This document shows positions 54,152-64,000 of a stretch of DNA of 64,000 nt, in pieces. A program made the position numbers and the translations under genes. Location of the stretch: assembly GCA_911728435.2 (NCBI GenBank), contig OU452198.1, forward strand, positions 8,156,001 to 8,220,000, read 5' to 3'. A model generated the notes under the pieces. That model had not been told where the DNA came from. It did not search any database and was given only the letters and a program-made list of their open reading frames with translations. Every line of letters begins with the position of its first letter. The first letter of the stretch is position 1. The stretch comes from Apoderus coryli (taxonomy: Eukaryota > Arthropoda > Insecta > Coleoptera > Attelabidae).

Positions 54152-54690
54152 TTAATTAGCTGACTGTCTTTTCGATTCGGGTGTGTAATAGTGAAGCCAT
54201 CTTTCATCCATTGTCACATATCGACGATAGAATTCCATTTTATTGCGGTTAAACACCGCCAAACACTCCTCTGAAGCATCAATTCGTTGTTGTTTTTGGT
54301 CGACTGTAAGCTCACGCGGCACCCACTTTGCACAGAGCTTTCGCATACCCAAATGTTCATGTAAAATGGTAAAAACACTACCATCTGATATCTTTACAAT
54401 GTAAGCTAACCCGTGCACCTACAATTTGTGACCGTTCATAACCAATTTGTAAATTGTTTCGACGTTTTCAGGAATAACAGACTCATTTGGACGTCCACTG
54501 CGCTCTGCATCATTTGTGCAGGTACAACCTCGTTTAAATTCAGCAATACCCTTCTCTACCATTTGTCTCAATGGAGCAGAGTTCACATAATGTTTATCAA
54601 GCCATTTTTTGGGTTCCACTATAGTTTTTTTCATCAAAAAGCAATGCTTTATCAAAATTCGGAATTCACTTTTTTCCTTCCCACAAAATG
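54152..54690 (-). pseudogene. Mariner transposase, N-terminal half to first catalytic Asp
   Basis: Minus strand: SEFRILIKHCFLMKKTIVEP then KKWLDKHYVNSAPLRQMVEK (first HTH), FKRGCTCTNDAERSGRPNES, IPENVETIYKLVMNGHKL, stop TAG (54419-54421, relatives have Lys), then in the same frame VHGLAYIVKISDGSVFTILH, EHLGMRKLCAKWVPRELTVD, QKQQRIDASEECLAVFNRNK and FYRRYVTMDERWLHYYTPES. The last contains the first Asp of DD34D. Sequence is then lost after KRQSAN. The family differs from that at 14746-15936. A probable 5' terminal end (TTCAATAAGTCCGTAGG on the minus strand) lies near 54815-54832. 3' half deleted. Confidence 0.88.
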
Positions 54691-54849
54691 CTATACCTCA
54701 CAAATCAATAGTCAGATTGTTGTCAAATTTATACACGTATCGTTTGAAGGTTAGTAGGTACTAAATAAAAATCATATGGAAAAAATTCTAGTAACGCCAT
54801 CTATGTGTCATCCTACGGACTTATTGAATGACCTAATAGAGTGTCAAAT

Positions 54850-55249
54850 TTGTAGTTGAAACAGTTGGTTATGGATTTTTTAAGTGAATGTTAAGGCGTT
54901 GTTCTCTGAAACACAATCCCCTGCGCAATTTGTGCACCCCAGAGTATTAACTTAGGTGCCGCCACTGAATTTATTTTATTTATCAATTGTCTAACATAAC
55001 AAGTCTATAAAACCATCTGACAGTAAACAGAAGAAACAAACAATAAAGTAATAATATGATACATTAAAGAAAACTGTATTTCTTAGGACTTCAATCGAAT
55101 CAAATAAATCACAATAAACGATTTCTGTCACTTTTCCTTATTCCATCTATATTATAGGAATTATTATATCATAGAAATGATAAGATCACTATACTGAAAC
55201 CACATAAATTCTCTATGATATAGAAAGTTTGGATCCTGTTGTGGTAGTA
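54850..55249. other. AT-rich spacer, no gene seen
   Basis: Nothing recognised. It leads directly into the tandem duplication. Confidence 0.4.
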
Positions 55250-56351
55250 CATCAAAAAGTTAATAAGCTTCATAAGAACCCCCCATCAAATCCAAAACGA
55301 TAGTGTATTATATAGAGCATAAGGATGGGGTATATGGGATGCATTGATTGATTATCAGTCATTTACTGTAACGACTTTATTTTTTTGGGAGCGTGAACAG
55401 TTGGGTTTGTCTTCCACTAATCATGAAGTAGATCGTCGAGAAATAATGTGTTCCCGGATCATCTATGGGGCTTTGAAGGTTGGAATAATTTTATTCAAGT
55501 GCTTCTCTCGATTAAGCTCTAGCTTTTTTCGTACGTATGGTATGTTTCTCGAAAAGTTTCGACTTTAGCAAATATCTTCTTTGAATTTAGATACAAGGTG
55601 GTTCTCAGAAACTACCGGCTCTAGAAAAAACTGTTAAAACAAAAATTGTAAAAATATAAAACAATATTTAGTTTTAAGTTAAATTCTATTTGTTACTTTT
55701 GAGTGCAGTTTATGTTTAATATTATATCGGGTGTCCCAATATTAACGCGAGATTTGAATTTGCCGCCGTTTTCGCAGTTAAGTGTTGGCAAACCTAAAAA
55801 CATCAAAAAGTTAATAAGCTTCATAAGAACCCCCCATCAAATCCAAAACGATAGTGTATTATATAGAGCATAAGGATGGGGTATATGGGATGCATTGATT
55901 GATTATCAGTCATTTACTGTAACGACTTTATTTTTTTGGGAGCGTGAACAGTTGGGTTTGTCTTCCACTAATCATGAAGTAGATCGTCGAGAAATAATGT
56001 GTTCCCGGATCATCTATGGGGCTTTGAAGGTTGGAATAATTTTATTCAAGTGCTTCTCTCGATTAAGCTCTAGCTTTTTTCGTACGTATGGTATGTTTCT
56101 CAAAAAGTTTCGACTTTAGCAAATATCTTCTTTGAATTTAGATACAAGGTGGTTCTCAGAAACTACCGGCTCTAGAAAAAACTGTTAAAACAAAAATTGT
56201 AAAAATATAAAACAATATTTAGTTTTAAGTTAAATTCTATTTGTTACTTTTGAGTGCAGTTTATGTTTAATATTATATCGGGTGTCCCAATATTAACGCG
56301 AGATTTGAATTTGCCGCCGTTTTCGCAGTTAAGTGTTGGCAAACCTAAAAA
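55250..56351 (+). repeat. Near-perfect 551 bp tandem duplication
   Basis: 55250-55800 and 55801-56351 match throughout. The only difference I found is GAAAAGTTTCG against AAAAAGTTTCG (G-to-A near 56102). Each copy holds a 74-codon ORF (MIDYQSFTVTTLFFWEREQL...) without known domain and the left end of a CGGGTGTCC MITE, cut at the junction. Two bases (CA) of microhomology lie at the junction. So the duplication happened after that MITE inserted. Confidence 0.93.
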
Positions 56352-56568
56352 CAAAAGAAACCGACAGCTGACAGTTTAACATGTGAAATTGCGACAAACG
56401 AGTGCGTATGTGTATGCAAAGCTGTGGAGGCCATTTGCCCTATGTGTTATTCCATAAATAACCCTATCCTATGTACTTTATTTGATTCAATAAAAAACTT
56501 ACAATCAAAAGACTAAAAACTGTGTTTTCTATTTAATTCATATCTTGCGTTAATTTTGTGACACCCTT
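56278..56568. mobile_element. TA-flanked MITE (CGGGTGTCC ends)
   Basis: TCGGGTGTCCCAATATTAAC and, reversed, AAGGGTGTCACAAAATTAAC face each other beside TA, pairing on through GCGAGAT.TGAATT / GCAAGATATGAATT. The 291 bp interior is non-coding. A 74 bp left piece occurs at 55727-55800 because of the tandem duplication. Confidence 0.82.
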
Positions 56569-56641
56569 TATATATAATGAAAATTTTACATGTTTAAATT
56601 GTAACAATCACTAATAAGAACCTTAAAGATTTTTATTGTAA

Positions 56642-56685
56642 AGCCACTGATGATGGAATAAACAAATTCCGAAACATGTCTGGCT
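56642..56685 (+). ncRNA. Hammerhead-like motif
   Basis: AGCCA (56642-56646), CTGATGA (56647-56653), one extra T, stem II GGAAT/ATTCC (56655-56659 with 56666-56670), GAAA (56671-56674), C-AT-G mini stem III, GTC cleavage triplet (56678-56680), TGGCT (56681-56685) pairing perfectly with AGCCA. Every type I hammerhead block is present and in order. The extra T before stem II is the one departure from the strict consensus and could reduce or abolish cleavage. Confidence 0.55.
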
Positions 56686-56689
56686 AGAT

Positions 56690-57590
56690 GAACACATCAA
56701 TTGTCGAAGTTTGAACATAGAATTTTGTGGAGCAGACGTCCTTCATTCATAAATAAACCCCGCTCCTCGTATCGACGAGGATGGATTACTTCAAAAAACG
56801 TTAATAAAAAAGTTTCTTGACATTCAATTTTTTTTTAATTTTAATACTACAGGATAATTGTTAAAATACAGGGCCGTTCGAAAAATGCTGCACCAAATGG
56901 TACACTCTATACAATGTTACATATTTAGATACCCTGGATAAATAAAGGTTACTTTTATCAGAGCTCCCTAATAGAATTGTGTATAATTTAGACAGAATTA
57001 GGTTTCTTTAGCATTTAAAAAAAATATCAAAAACCTACCTAATATACGAACCATTAAAAAGAACTTGTATATTGCAAATCGCTATGCGGCATTACGAGGT
57101 AGTTTGTTTAAGTTATGGGACAAATTTTATTCAAAAATTAAGCGCGTGTGCTCACGAAATTGATTGGTGGTTATTGATGGTGGATGGCACCTTAGATGTT
57201 TTAGCAAAACTAGATAAAGGATCATCCTGAAATTTTGTCTAATTACATTTGTCGATCCAATCTACATTTCTAAGATTTTGTCACGTTTGTGTCACTTCCG
57301 GTTATACCGGAACTTCATATAAACTTTTTTAATTTAAATAGAACATCCTATATATTATTATCATTTTGGATTCCCAGTCGATTTGAAGTACTTTTTATTA
57401 ACACTTCCCTTCAACTGTTTGTGAAATAATAATTTTATGCGTTACTTTTGTGCCAAAAACAGGTCTTCGAAAAGTTAAAGTCATATCTTTTAAATAAAGA
57501 GAATCCTGAATGTTTTCATTTATCTTAAGAATAGCTTGCTAAAAAAAGATTTATAAAGAAGTTGGCAGTTTAATCGAATACAAACATTTT
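56690..57590. other. Unassigned, with TTCCGGTTATACCGGAA palindrome
   Basis: ATACAGGGCCGTTCG (56870) looks like an element end. TTCCGGTTATACCGGAA (57297-57313) is a palindrome also found at 25795 within the giant foldback. No gene. Confidence 0.4.
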
Positions 57591-57594
57591 ATGT

Positions 57595-57965
57595 TAATTA
57601 TGGATCTAAACTGAAGATAGATTGTAATTTACCAAAACCAGTATCCAGCGATGAAGACAATATTGTGAGTGTTTTCTCTTATTTTTTGGCAAATCCTCAG
57701 TCTTCAATTTATAGTGCGGCATACGATTTGGGGTTATCATATTATGATATGCAAAAAAATTTGAATGATCATCATATATGCATCCTTCTAAATTAAGTTC
57801 AGGAGTTGAAACCCGAGGATTACCAACGTCGATTCCAATTTTGGCACATATTCAAGAACACCCAAATTAAAAAAAAAAATTATACGGCCAGATGAAGCCA
57901 AGTTTTCTCGAGAAGGTCTTTTAATAGAAGAAATGAACATATTTGCACTATTAAAAAGATCATCA
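57595..57965 (+). pseudogene. IS630/Tc1-type transposase fragment to first catalytic Asp
   Basis: Frame one: CNLPKPVSSDEDNIVSVFSY, FLANPQSSIYSAAYDLGLSY and YDMQKNL. After a stop in the same frame: VQELKPEDYQRRFQFWHIFK (the VQELxPxDxxxRxxFxxW block). After a frameshift in an A-run: RPDEAKFSREGLLIEEMNIF with the first Asp (family SDEAxFxxxGxxNxxNxxxW). Nothing of the second or third motif. A multi-lesion relic. Confidence 0.78.
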
Positions 57966-57969
57966 CTCT

Positions 57970-60600
57970 AGTGACTAACTATTAGTCACCACAGCATATT
58001 TTTTTAGTGAAATCGGCCTCAACTGAAACTTAAGTTGTCATAACAAAAAACTTTTCGACCTTAAAAGTTCCCACAACTAAATACAGAAAGGCCCACCACA
58101 GGCTTGCGTTATGCATATAGTATGCAAAAATCACAAACCAATTGAATAATCATATAATTCAAAGATAAAAATAATAAAATGTTAACGTAATATAAAATGT
58201 ACTTGTGTACAAGATAAGTACATTTTATATTTTATTTTTTCTTTGAAATATTTATTATTGGAAGAAAAATTCTCAAGTTTTGTCACATTTTTTATTGTAT
58301 AATTTATATTCATTCGTTATCGGTTTCGGTCTGAGGATGGTCTTCAAGAACATATTACAATAAAAATATGAAATTATTTTATTAATATATTTTCTGAAAA
58401 TCATCATCATTAGACCGAAACAACAAAACATGAACACATGTAAACTTTGATTTTAGTAAAGGGAACAAAAGAATAGTTAGTTAAGATAACTATGTGCTCA
58501 CTGTACTGATGAAGTTACACATGACCTGATGGATATATTGTAGACGTTTGGGTCCTTGGGACTATCCTGCAAGGTCTACCGACTTAACAACCTTGGACTT
58601 TATTGATCAGACGCCAGTAAACAGCAGAACAGTGTGAACAAATCCGGAGTTACATCAGTCAGCTAGATGCTGAAGGGATACGAAATTGAACTAATCACTG
58701 TGCTCATCGTCAGATATTGAAGTCTTTAGAAATGAATGGAGGACATTTTGAGAACTTTCATTAGGTAAAGATGTGTTTAGTGGTCATTTTAAGGACTTTA
58801 GTTGTAGGTTAAGATAAGTTAATGGTGGTTATTTTAAGAACTCTTATATGTTACCCCATCTGTCCCCATCGACATAGTTACACCTTGTATAGTTTTCTAA
58901 TATTATACATATCGATTTGGTATTGAAAGTTTTCGAAGAATTTCATAATACTCAACCGTCCGGAGAAATTATAGTTATAATTTGTTCTATCTGGGTTTAA
59001 ATTTTATTCCCAACAGATTGCGTCCAAAACATCGTGTGTCGTCCTATCACTTACAAAACGGTTGAATATTACCTATGTTTTCTGCCACTATAACGCTTCT
59101 ATTACATCGCATTTCCGGTAGCAGAAGCACAGTGTATGAGGTTGGAAGGTGTTAAAAGCAGCATCTCATGTTATTTTATATAGAATCCCCTTGTCCGATT
59201 TCCCTTTCACCTTTATACCTCCATATTACAGAACCGTGTTGAGAATCAAGAATCTGCCACTTATATTTTGACTTAACAAATTGTTAATGTCATTTTCAGG
59301 ATATTAAAGGTTATGTTGTAGTGTGGATTGGGAACATTCTATTAGTTTTGTTCGTTGGGGTAAAGGTGAAATTGAGTGTGGATTTGGATTTCCAAATTAA
59401 TATTGGTCCACTGGGAGGGAAATTTGACATTTGAACTATATGGGTAAAGCATTGCCCTAAATGAACAAAAATACTCACTGCGTAAATATACCATAATAAT
59501 ATAATAGTTTTAGAAAATAGTTGAACATATTTTTAATTGGTTTATGCCTGTATATAGTGTTCATGAATTCTTGGACAGAGGATTTTAATAAAAAAGAATT
59601 AATTTTAGGTTATACGTTATAATGTTTGTTTCCAAATTTGGAAACAAAGTCAAATGTTGGTTGAAATGGAGCTTACTTAATCCCATTTAAGAATATATTT
59701 TCAGAATTTTTTTATCGTTTTATATTTCCTCTTAGCAGAGCTGGGACATCGAGTTTTGCTCACCCTGTACAAATGTGCGAATTGGTATTTGTTGTTTCAC
59801 AGCTAACTCTTAAGTTTTTTTTAGCTAAATTATTAAAATTCCCATACAATGTAATTTTAATTGATATTCGGGAAAGAATAAAGGATAAAAAGAATTATCT
59901 CCCCATATTGAATTAGCAATTATGCTTGTTTCATTATATGATTTTTGGAACATACTGATCTTCAGTTTCGAGATGCAAAGTTCGCCCTAAAACTAGGTTT
60001 AAGATGGGCAGGTTCAAAATGAGTAGAGGTCTTTACGGATCCTCCACTGCCACCACCAAGGACCTGTTATGGCTCCTAAAGGGTGAGTTGAGGGTTTCAG
60101 GTTTAGGCTCACACTTTCAGCAATAGCCGCAATATTTTCCATTGAGCGTACAGCGTACATGAATATGCACTCAGCAATCAGCAAAGAAATAAATCAGGTC
60201 TGTACTCACGAAAAATTTCGATGATATAGATATTTTCATATAAAAACGTCGAAACACATGCCTGACTGATATTTTATTTTAAAGGAAATGACAAGCTCTT
60301 TAAGAAAATAGAATGAAAGATCCAGGTTTGTATTAAAAAAAACAAAGTTGATGGTAGTTGGCGGAAGACGAAGCGTCAGAGGTTAAATCTAAAGTCAGCA
60401 TCTTGTAGAGAAATTTAACCTAAACAACTTTCTAATTTAAACCGTATCCCGGAAATAAATAGTTTTAGAACTAATCGACAAAATCAAATTCCGTGTTTTT
60501 CACAAACCACCCTGTATCTCAGAAACTAAGAAGAATTTGACAAAATGGTAAACGGATCCTGATTATCGAATAAAAAACGCAACATTGTGTAGCGGTATCT
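57970..60600. other. Unassigned spacer with small palindromes
   Basis: ATATAAAATGTACTT/AAGTACATTTTATAT hairpin (58190-58230, 11 nt loop). GTTTCGGTCT/AGACCGAAAC inverted pair (58323 and 58412). A 24 bp palindrome centred on CCAAATTTGG (59625-59648). 'CACCCTGTAC' (59761) is a lone element end. 58490-59200 is less AT-biased but without recognised coding. Confidence 0.45.
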
Positions 60601-60604
60601 GGAT

Positions 60605-61205
60605 TTCTAACAAAATATCACTGGCAGCAAATCGAATGGTATAGATCCTTCATGAAGATTTTTGCTGAAGCTATACTGCATCTAACAATCCAGATGGGAG
60701 TGCCTCCCAAAACTGAGTTTTTGGAAAAACCCATACACTTTTAAGTTTTCAAACTCGAATTACTCGCAAACTATTCGGTTGATCTTCATGAAACTTGGAA
60801 ATCAGTGTCATGAAACTATACTGCATCTAATAATCTAGATGGGAGCGACTCCCAAGACTTAGTTTTTGAAAAAAGCCATGAACTCGTACCTAAATGTTCC
60901 AACTCCAATTGGTTGCAAACTATCCGATCATGAAACCATACAGCATCTAATCTAATCCCAACTATTAGTTTTTCATAAAACCCCATCAACTTGTACATTT
61001 GAAAACTCACTTTCATGAAGATCCAGAGAATAGTTTGCAAGCAATTGGAGTTTGAAAATTGTTAATTAGGTGTAATCGGTTTTCCTAAAAAACTAAGTTA
61101 TGCGAGTCTCTCCCACCTGGATGGTTAGATGTAGTATATCTTCAGCAAAAAGATTTCCTAGTTTCATGAAGATCTACCATTCGGTTTGCTAGCTCTGGCT
61201 GCCAA
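60605..61205. repeat. Palindromic block built of tandem and inverted copies of a ~150 bp unit
   Basis: The unit 'ATACTGCATCTAA..ATC.AGATGGGAG...CTCCCAA.ACT.AGTTTTT...CAAACTATTC...CTTCATGAA' occurs at about 60668, 60823 and 60940 (partial) on the plus strand and once inverted at 61010-61150. Outer sequences GGCAGCAAATCGAATGGTAT (60622) and ATCTACCATTCGGTTTGC...GGCTGCC (61170-61203) face each other, so the block as a whole folds back. The small minus-strand ORF here is not a gene. Confidence 0.8.
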
Positions 61206-61209
61206 ATTC

Positions 61210-62222
61210 ACACCGGCCAAAATTTATTCCCTAAAAATAAATCAGAACCCAGTAATAGAACTACTTCCCCATTGTTTTATCACTAAAAAAAATGGTTTAT
61301 GACACTCGAAACATTTTCAAATATATGAATCCCTGTTAGTCAAACAAAAAGGAATAAACGATATAATACAGAGATAGCCGAAAAATCCAGTGACAATCCC
61401 AAATTGCGGACAAATTTGCTCGTTTCATACGTAGTTTAACCTTTTATCGGTTGTGGGATTTTTATGTGTGTATGTGTGTCGTGCAACTTTTATATGTATA
61501 CCGAATAGTATAGAAAGGTATATCGGTTGTCGAGGGGTTGTTTGTTGTTATGTGTATCTCCGAACAATAAAAAAGTATCTCTCCAGAGGGTAGTGGCTTT
61601 CAAAATGCCCACAAAATTATTTAGGTTTACCTCTATCCCGAACGGATATTGATATACTCTCCCTTTAAAAAATATGTTTTACAATAAAATCAGTAAAAAA
61701 GTTACGAGGACATTACAGAAAATATAGGATGAGGGTGGTTTTAGTTTTGCATTAGAAAATAATGGGAAGGGCAAATACTTTTGCTATAAAATGCTGGATA
61801 TCCCTTTTGTCGCACCACAGATTATATTTATTAGGGTATAAATAGCCTTGTTGCACTCTGTATAATATTTACCATTTCATCCAAGTAATTTATTAGTTAC
61901 AGATACTTAGATGTATTATTACATCAAAAACTGATCATGTAAATTTACCTATCATGACATGTCTTTATTTGTATGTAAAAAATTTCCACAATGGGAATCT
62001 TACATTAAATTTTATTCACAAATATTAAAACTACATACACCTTGTACTAATTATTACACAACTGAATGTGTAAATTTACCTATTAATGCTTTTATTTTGA
62101 ATTATTTATAACAATGGAATTTTTACTTCATGGTAAACCAGGACATAATTTTACCTATGATTTTACACAAATTTTATTTGTAGGGCATTTAGTGTTTATT
62201 GGTAATATGTTGTCAATTACAG
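61210..62222. other. AT-rich spacer; short repeat 'GTAAATTTACCTATNATG'
   Basis: TGTAAATTTACCTATCATG (61939) and TGTAAATTTACCTATTAATG (62070) head two loosely similar segments, with a third echo (TTTTACCTATGATTTTAC, 62150). No gene. Confidence 0.45.
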
Positions 62223-62224
62223 TC

Positions 62225-62505
62225 AGTGGCGCACATTTTTTTTTGTCAATAATTTTTATTAAGTTTCCCCCTTAGCGCCACTGGACTTAATAATTTTGAT
62301 TTAGTTAGGACCATATATAAGCTCCCTATGTCGAGCAACAACGCTGCTAAATTTCAAAGCAATGTGTATGGAGGTATTTGATTTAATTAAAGAAACACCG
62401 TTTTTTACATACAACTTTAACGTCCGTCGTCTATCTTGGAGACAATGAATGCATTTCCAGGCGTATGTTATAGGAACTTTTTTCATAAATTGACCTGAGA
62501 AATAA
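62225..62505 (+). repeat. Dispersed repeat R1, copy b
   Basis: Begins CAGTGGCGCAC and has GCGCCACTGG about 50 bp on, then tracks 331-590 to 'TTCATAAATTGACCTGAGAA'. A minus-strand 70-codon ORF inside is a repeat translation. Confidence 0.72.
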
Positions 62506-62509
62506 CCTT

Positions 62510-64000
62510 CCATTAACTTGAGTTAAAATATATTATCAACCCTTGTTTGAAAGGGAGGAAATTTTTTCTTACAAAACATTTAACACAGTTTTAATTTATT
62601 ATAAATAAGACACTTAAATCACATCACATTGCTGCAGTTGGATTCGTCAAAAAATAACACAAACGTCCCTAAAAATATGTTAATAATGAACTAAATTATT
62701 AGTTTGTGAGAAAATCAACCCAATTTCACGAAAATATAACATAAAACTAATTGCTAATAAACTATTTACAAAAAATAGATAATTGTTTTTTTCAAATATG
62801 TCTCTGAAATTCAACATGCGTAAAATAAGATTCATTCTAAACATATAGGTCTCTTAATTCAAATTTCGATCAAAAAATCCCACTAGACATTCAAATGAGC
62901 GTTTAGATGACAGAGAGTCTTGAAAAAGAATTGCACATGATTATTGTATCCTTAGAATCCTCCGAGTTCAATCGTGTTGAAAAAATACTTAACTACAGTT
63001 TTAAAAATCATTGTCAATCAGGAAGTAAACTTACACAATAATAATTATTTTCTTTTACGACTGTCTTTAAATGCCTTTATTATATGTTCAATCATGATTT
63101 GAAAATGTAGTACATTGTAATGCTGTTTTTCAAAAATATTTGTGCACGGGTAAATTTCCTGGTAATGACAAAAGTAGCGTCGGGCATCAAAAATCACCAT
63201 AGCAACGCCGACAATACAAACACACCAAATTGACAGTTTATTTATAATTATTAATACTTATAAATATTTCACTAATGACGAAGGTTTCATTGCTATTTAT
63301 ATAATGGAAAACAGTGATAGTGAATATAGTTTAACACCACCTAGTCAGTTTAATACTGCTAACTTATCGTATTTAGTGGTAACTTTCGAAAAACAAATAT
63401 TATGCTAAAAATTATGTTTAATTTATTCAAAAGCATTAAAACAGTAGTAGAAAAAGTATAGTGTGAAACTCACATGAAATGACCTCGCTTGCTGCTCATG
63501 CTGCAAACGGTCATACTCGTAGGAAATATATGTAATTTCATGTTCGTTGCACAATATACTATTAAATAATCTAATTATAAATAAATTTTCCAAAAAAATA
63601 ATATTGTAACTATATGCATTAAAACGTGTAAACCCCTAGGTAGGCATGGCGCTTTTCAAGAAATTCATTCATTGTATCAAACTGAAACCATAAATCAGTA
63701 ATATTTATAAAAAATATTAAAAACGAAGAAATAAAAAATAATTAGAGGCATAAGAAAGTGTAAGTAATAATAGTTCTACATGTCTTGTCTTTGACTTCCT
63801 TTAACCATCTAGAACATTTTTAGTGTGAGTTCGTATACCTACGGAAGGTCTGGCGGCCACGGGCTCTTGTTCTATAAGAATTGTCATACAAGGAGAACCT
63901 TACTAATTTTATTTACTTCAAACATTTTTTATATTATGTTATAATATAGAATTAATAATGTTGAAGAAGTTAGGACACCCAGTTTATTGATCGCCGCACA
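62510..64000. other. AT-rich sequence to window end, no gene seen
   Basis: No ORF above background. GTGGCGTTG-like text near 63180-63220 is slightly GC-richer. No recognised repeat within the window. Confidence 0.4.

Noticed and set aside
55344..56119. 74-codon ORF conserved in two copies as evidence of a gene
   Set aside because: Conservation is due to the tandem duplication. No domain, and it overlaps no known element gene.
1..64000. Bacterial features (operons, Shine-Dalgarno sites, CRISPR, attachment sites) and endogenous viral genes
   Set aside because: Nothing resembling them. Repeats have no regular spacer structure, all recognisable proteins are eukaryotic transposase or LINE families, and no viral capsid, envelope or replicase motif was noticed.

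Overview
The window looks like AT-rich, non-coding arthropod (most likely insect) nuclear DNA, packed with decayed mobile elements. I recognise no intact host gene, rRNA, tRNA, operon, CRISPR array or bacterial signal. The arthropod reading rests on the element mix: mariner and DD41D-type Tc1/mariner relatives, piggyBac and hAT DNA transposons, Jockey/CR1/I-type non-LTR retrotransposons (LINEs), and many small TA-flanked elements whose ends read CAGGGTGTCC-like. I cannot name the insect order.

Layout. 0-4.6 kb: transposase relics and a degenerate AT-rich repeat array, duplicated in tandem with a 1.6 kb offset and split by a GC-richer LINE insertion (3311-4232). 5-13.7 kb: a short tandem repeat, an internally deleted piggyBac element (6564-7555) with TTAA on both sides, a LINE RNase H relic (minus), a TA-flanked MITE (9805-10117), two hammerhead-ribozyme-like motifs and a fairly long LINE reverse transcriptase ORF (11436-12797). 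14.7-19.4 kb: a mariner with both TIRs, a DD41D-type element 20 bp from it, a CAGGG MITE and a second mariner copy joined to a Lys/Glu-rich relic. 20.5-39.2 kb: long-TIR and foldback elements. These are 20572-21813, 25655-27066, the best preserved 33379-35465 (about 340 bp TIRs that look identical, transposase open but for one stop), 36405-37217 and 37839-39215. A minus-strand LINE, a piggyBac transposase relic and a hAT element with a perfect 8 bp target duplication lie among them. 40.5-55 kb: pogo-like and mariner relics, two more LINEs (one RNase H-bearing, one RT) and a 49 bp LINE-tail insertion. 55-64 kb: a near-perfect 551 bp tandem duplication, a TA-flanked MITE, a third hammerhead-like motif, another transposase relic and a palindromic repeat block. 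A repeat near the left edge (331-590) recurs near the right edge (62225-62505).

How it works together. This is a nested graveyard of elements rather than a pathway. Insertion order can be read in places, for example the LINE inside the array at 3311-4232, or the LINE tail inside an older LINE at 46552-46600. Non-autonomous TA-flanked elements may have been moved by transposases like the one at 33948-35021. Element relics lie on both strands, as in heterochromatin or a small-RNA-producing locus, but sequence alone cannot show that.
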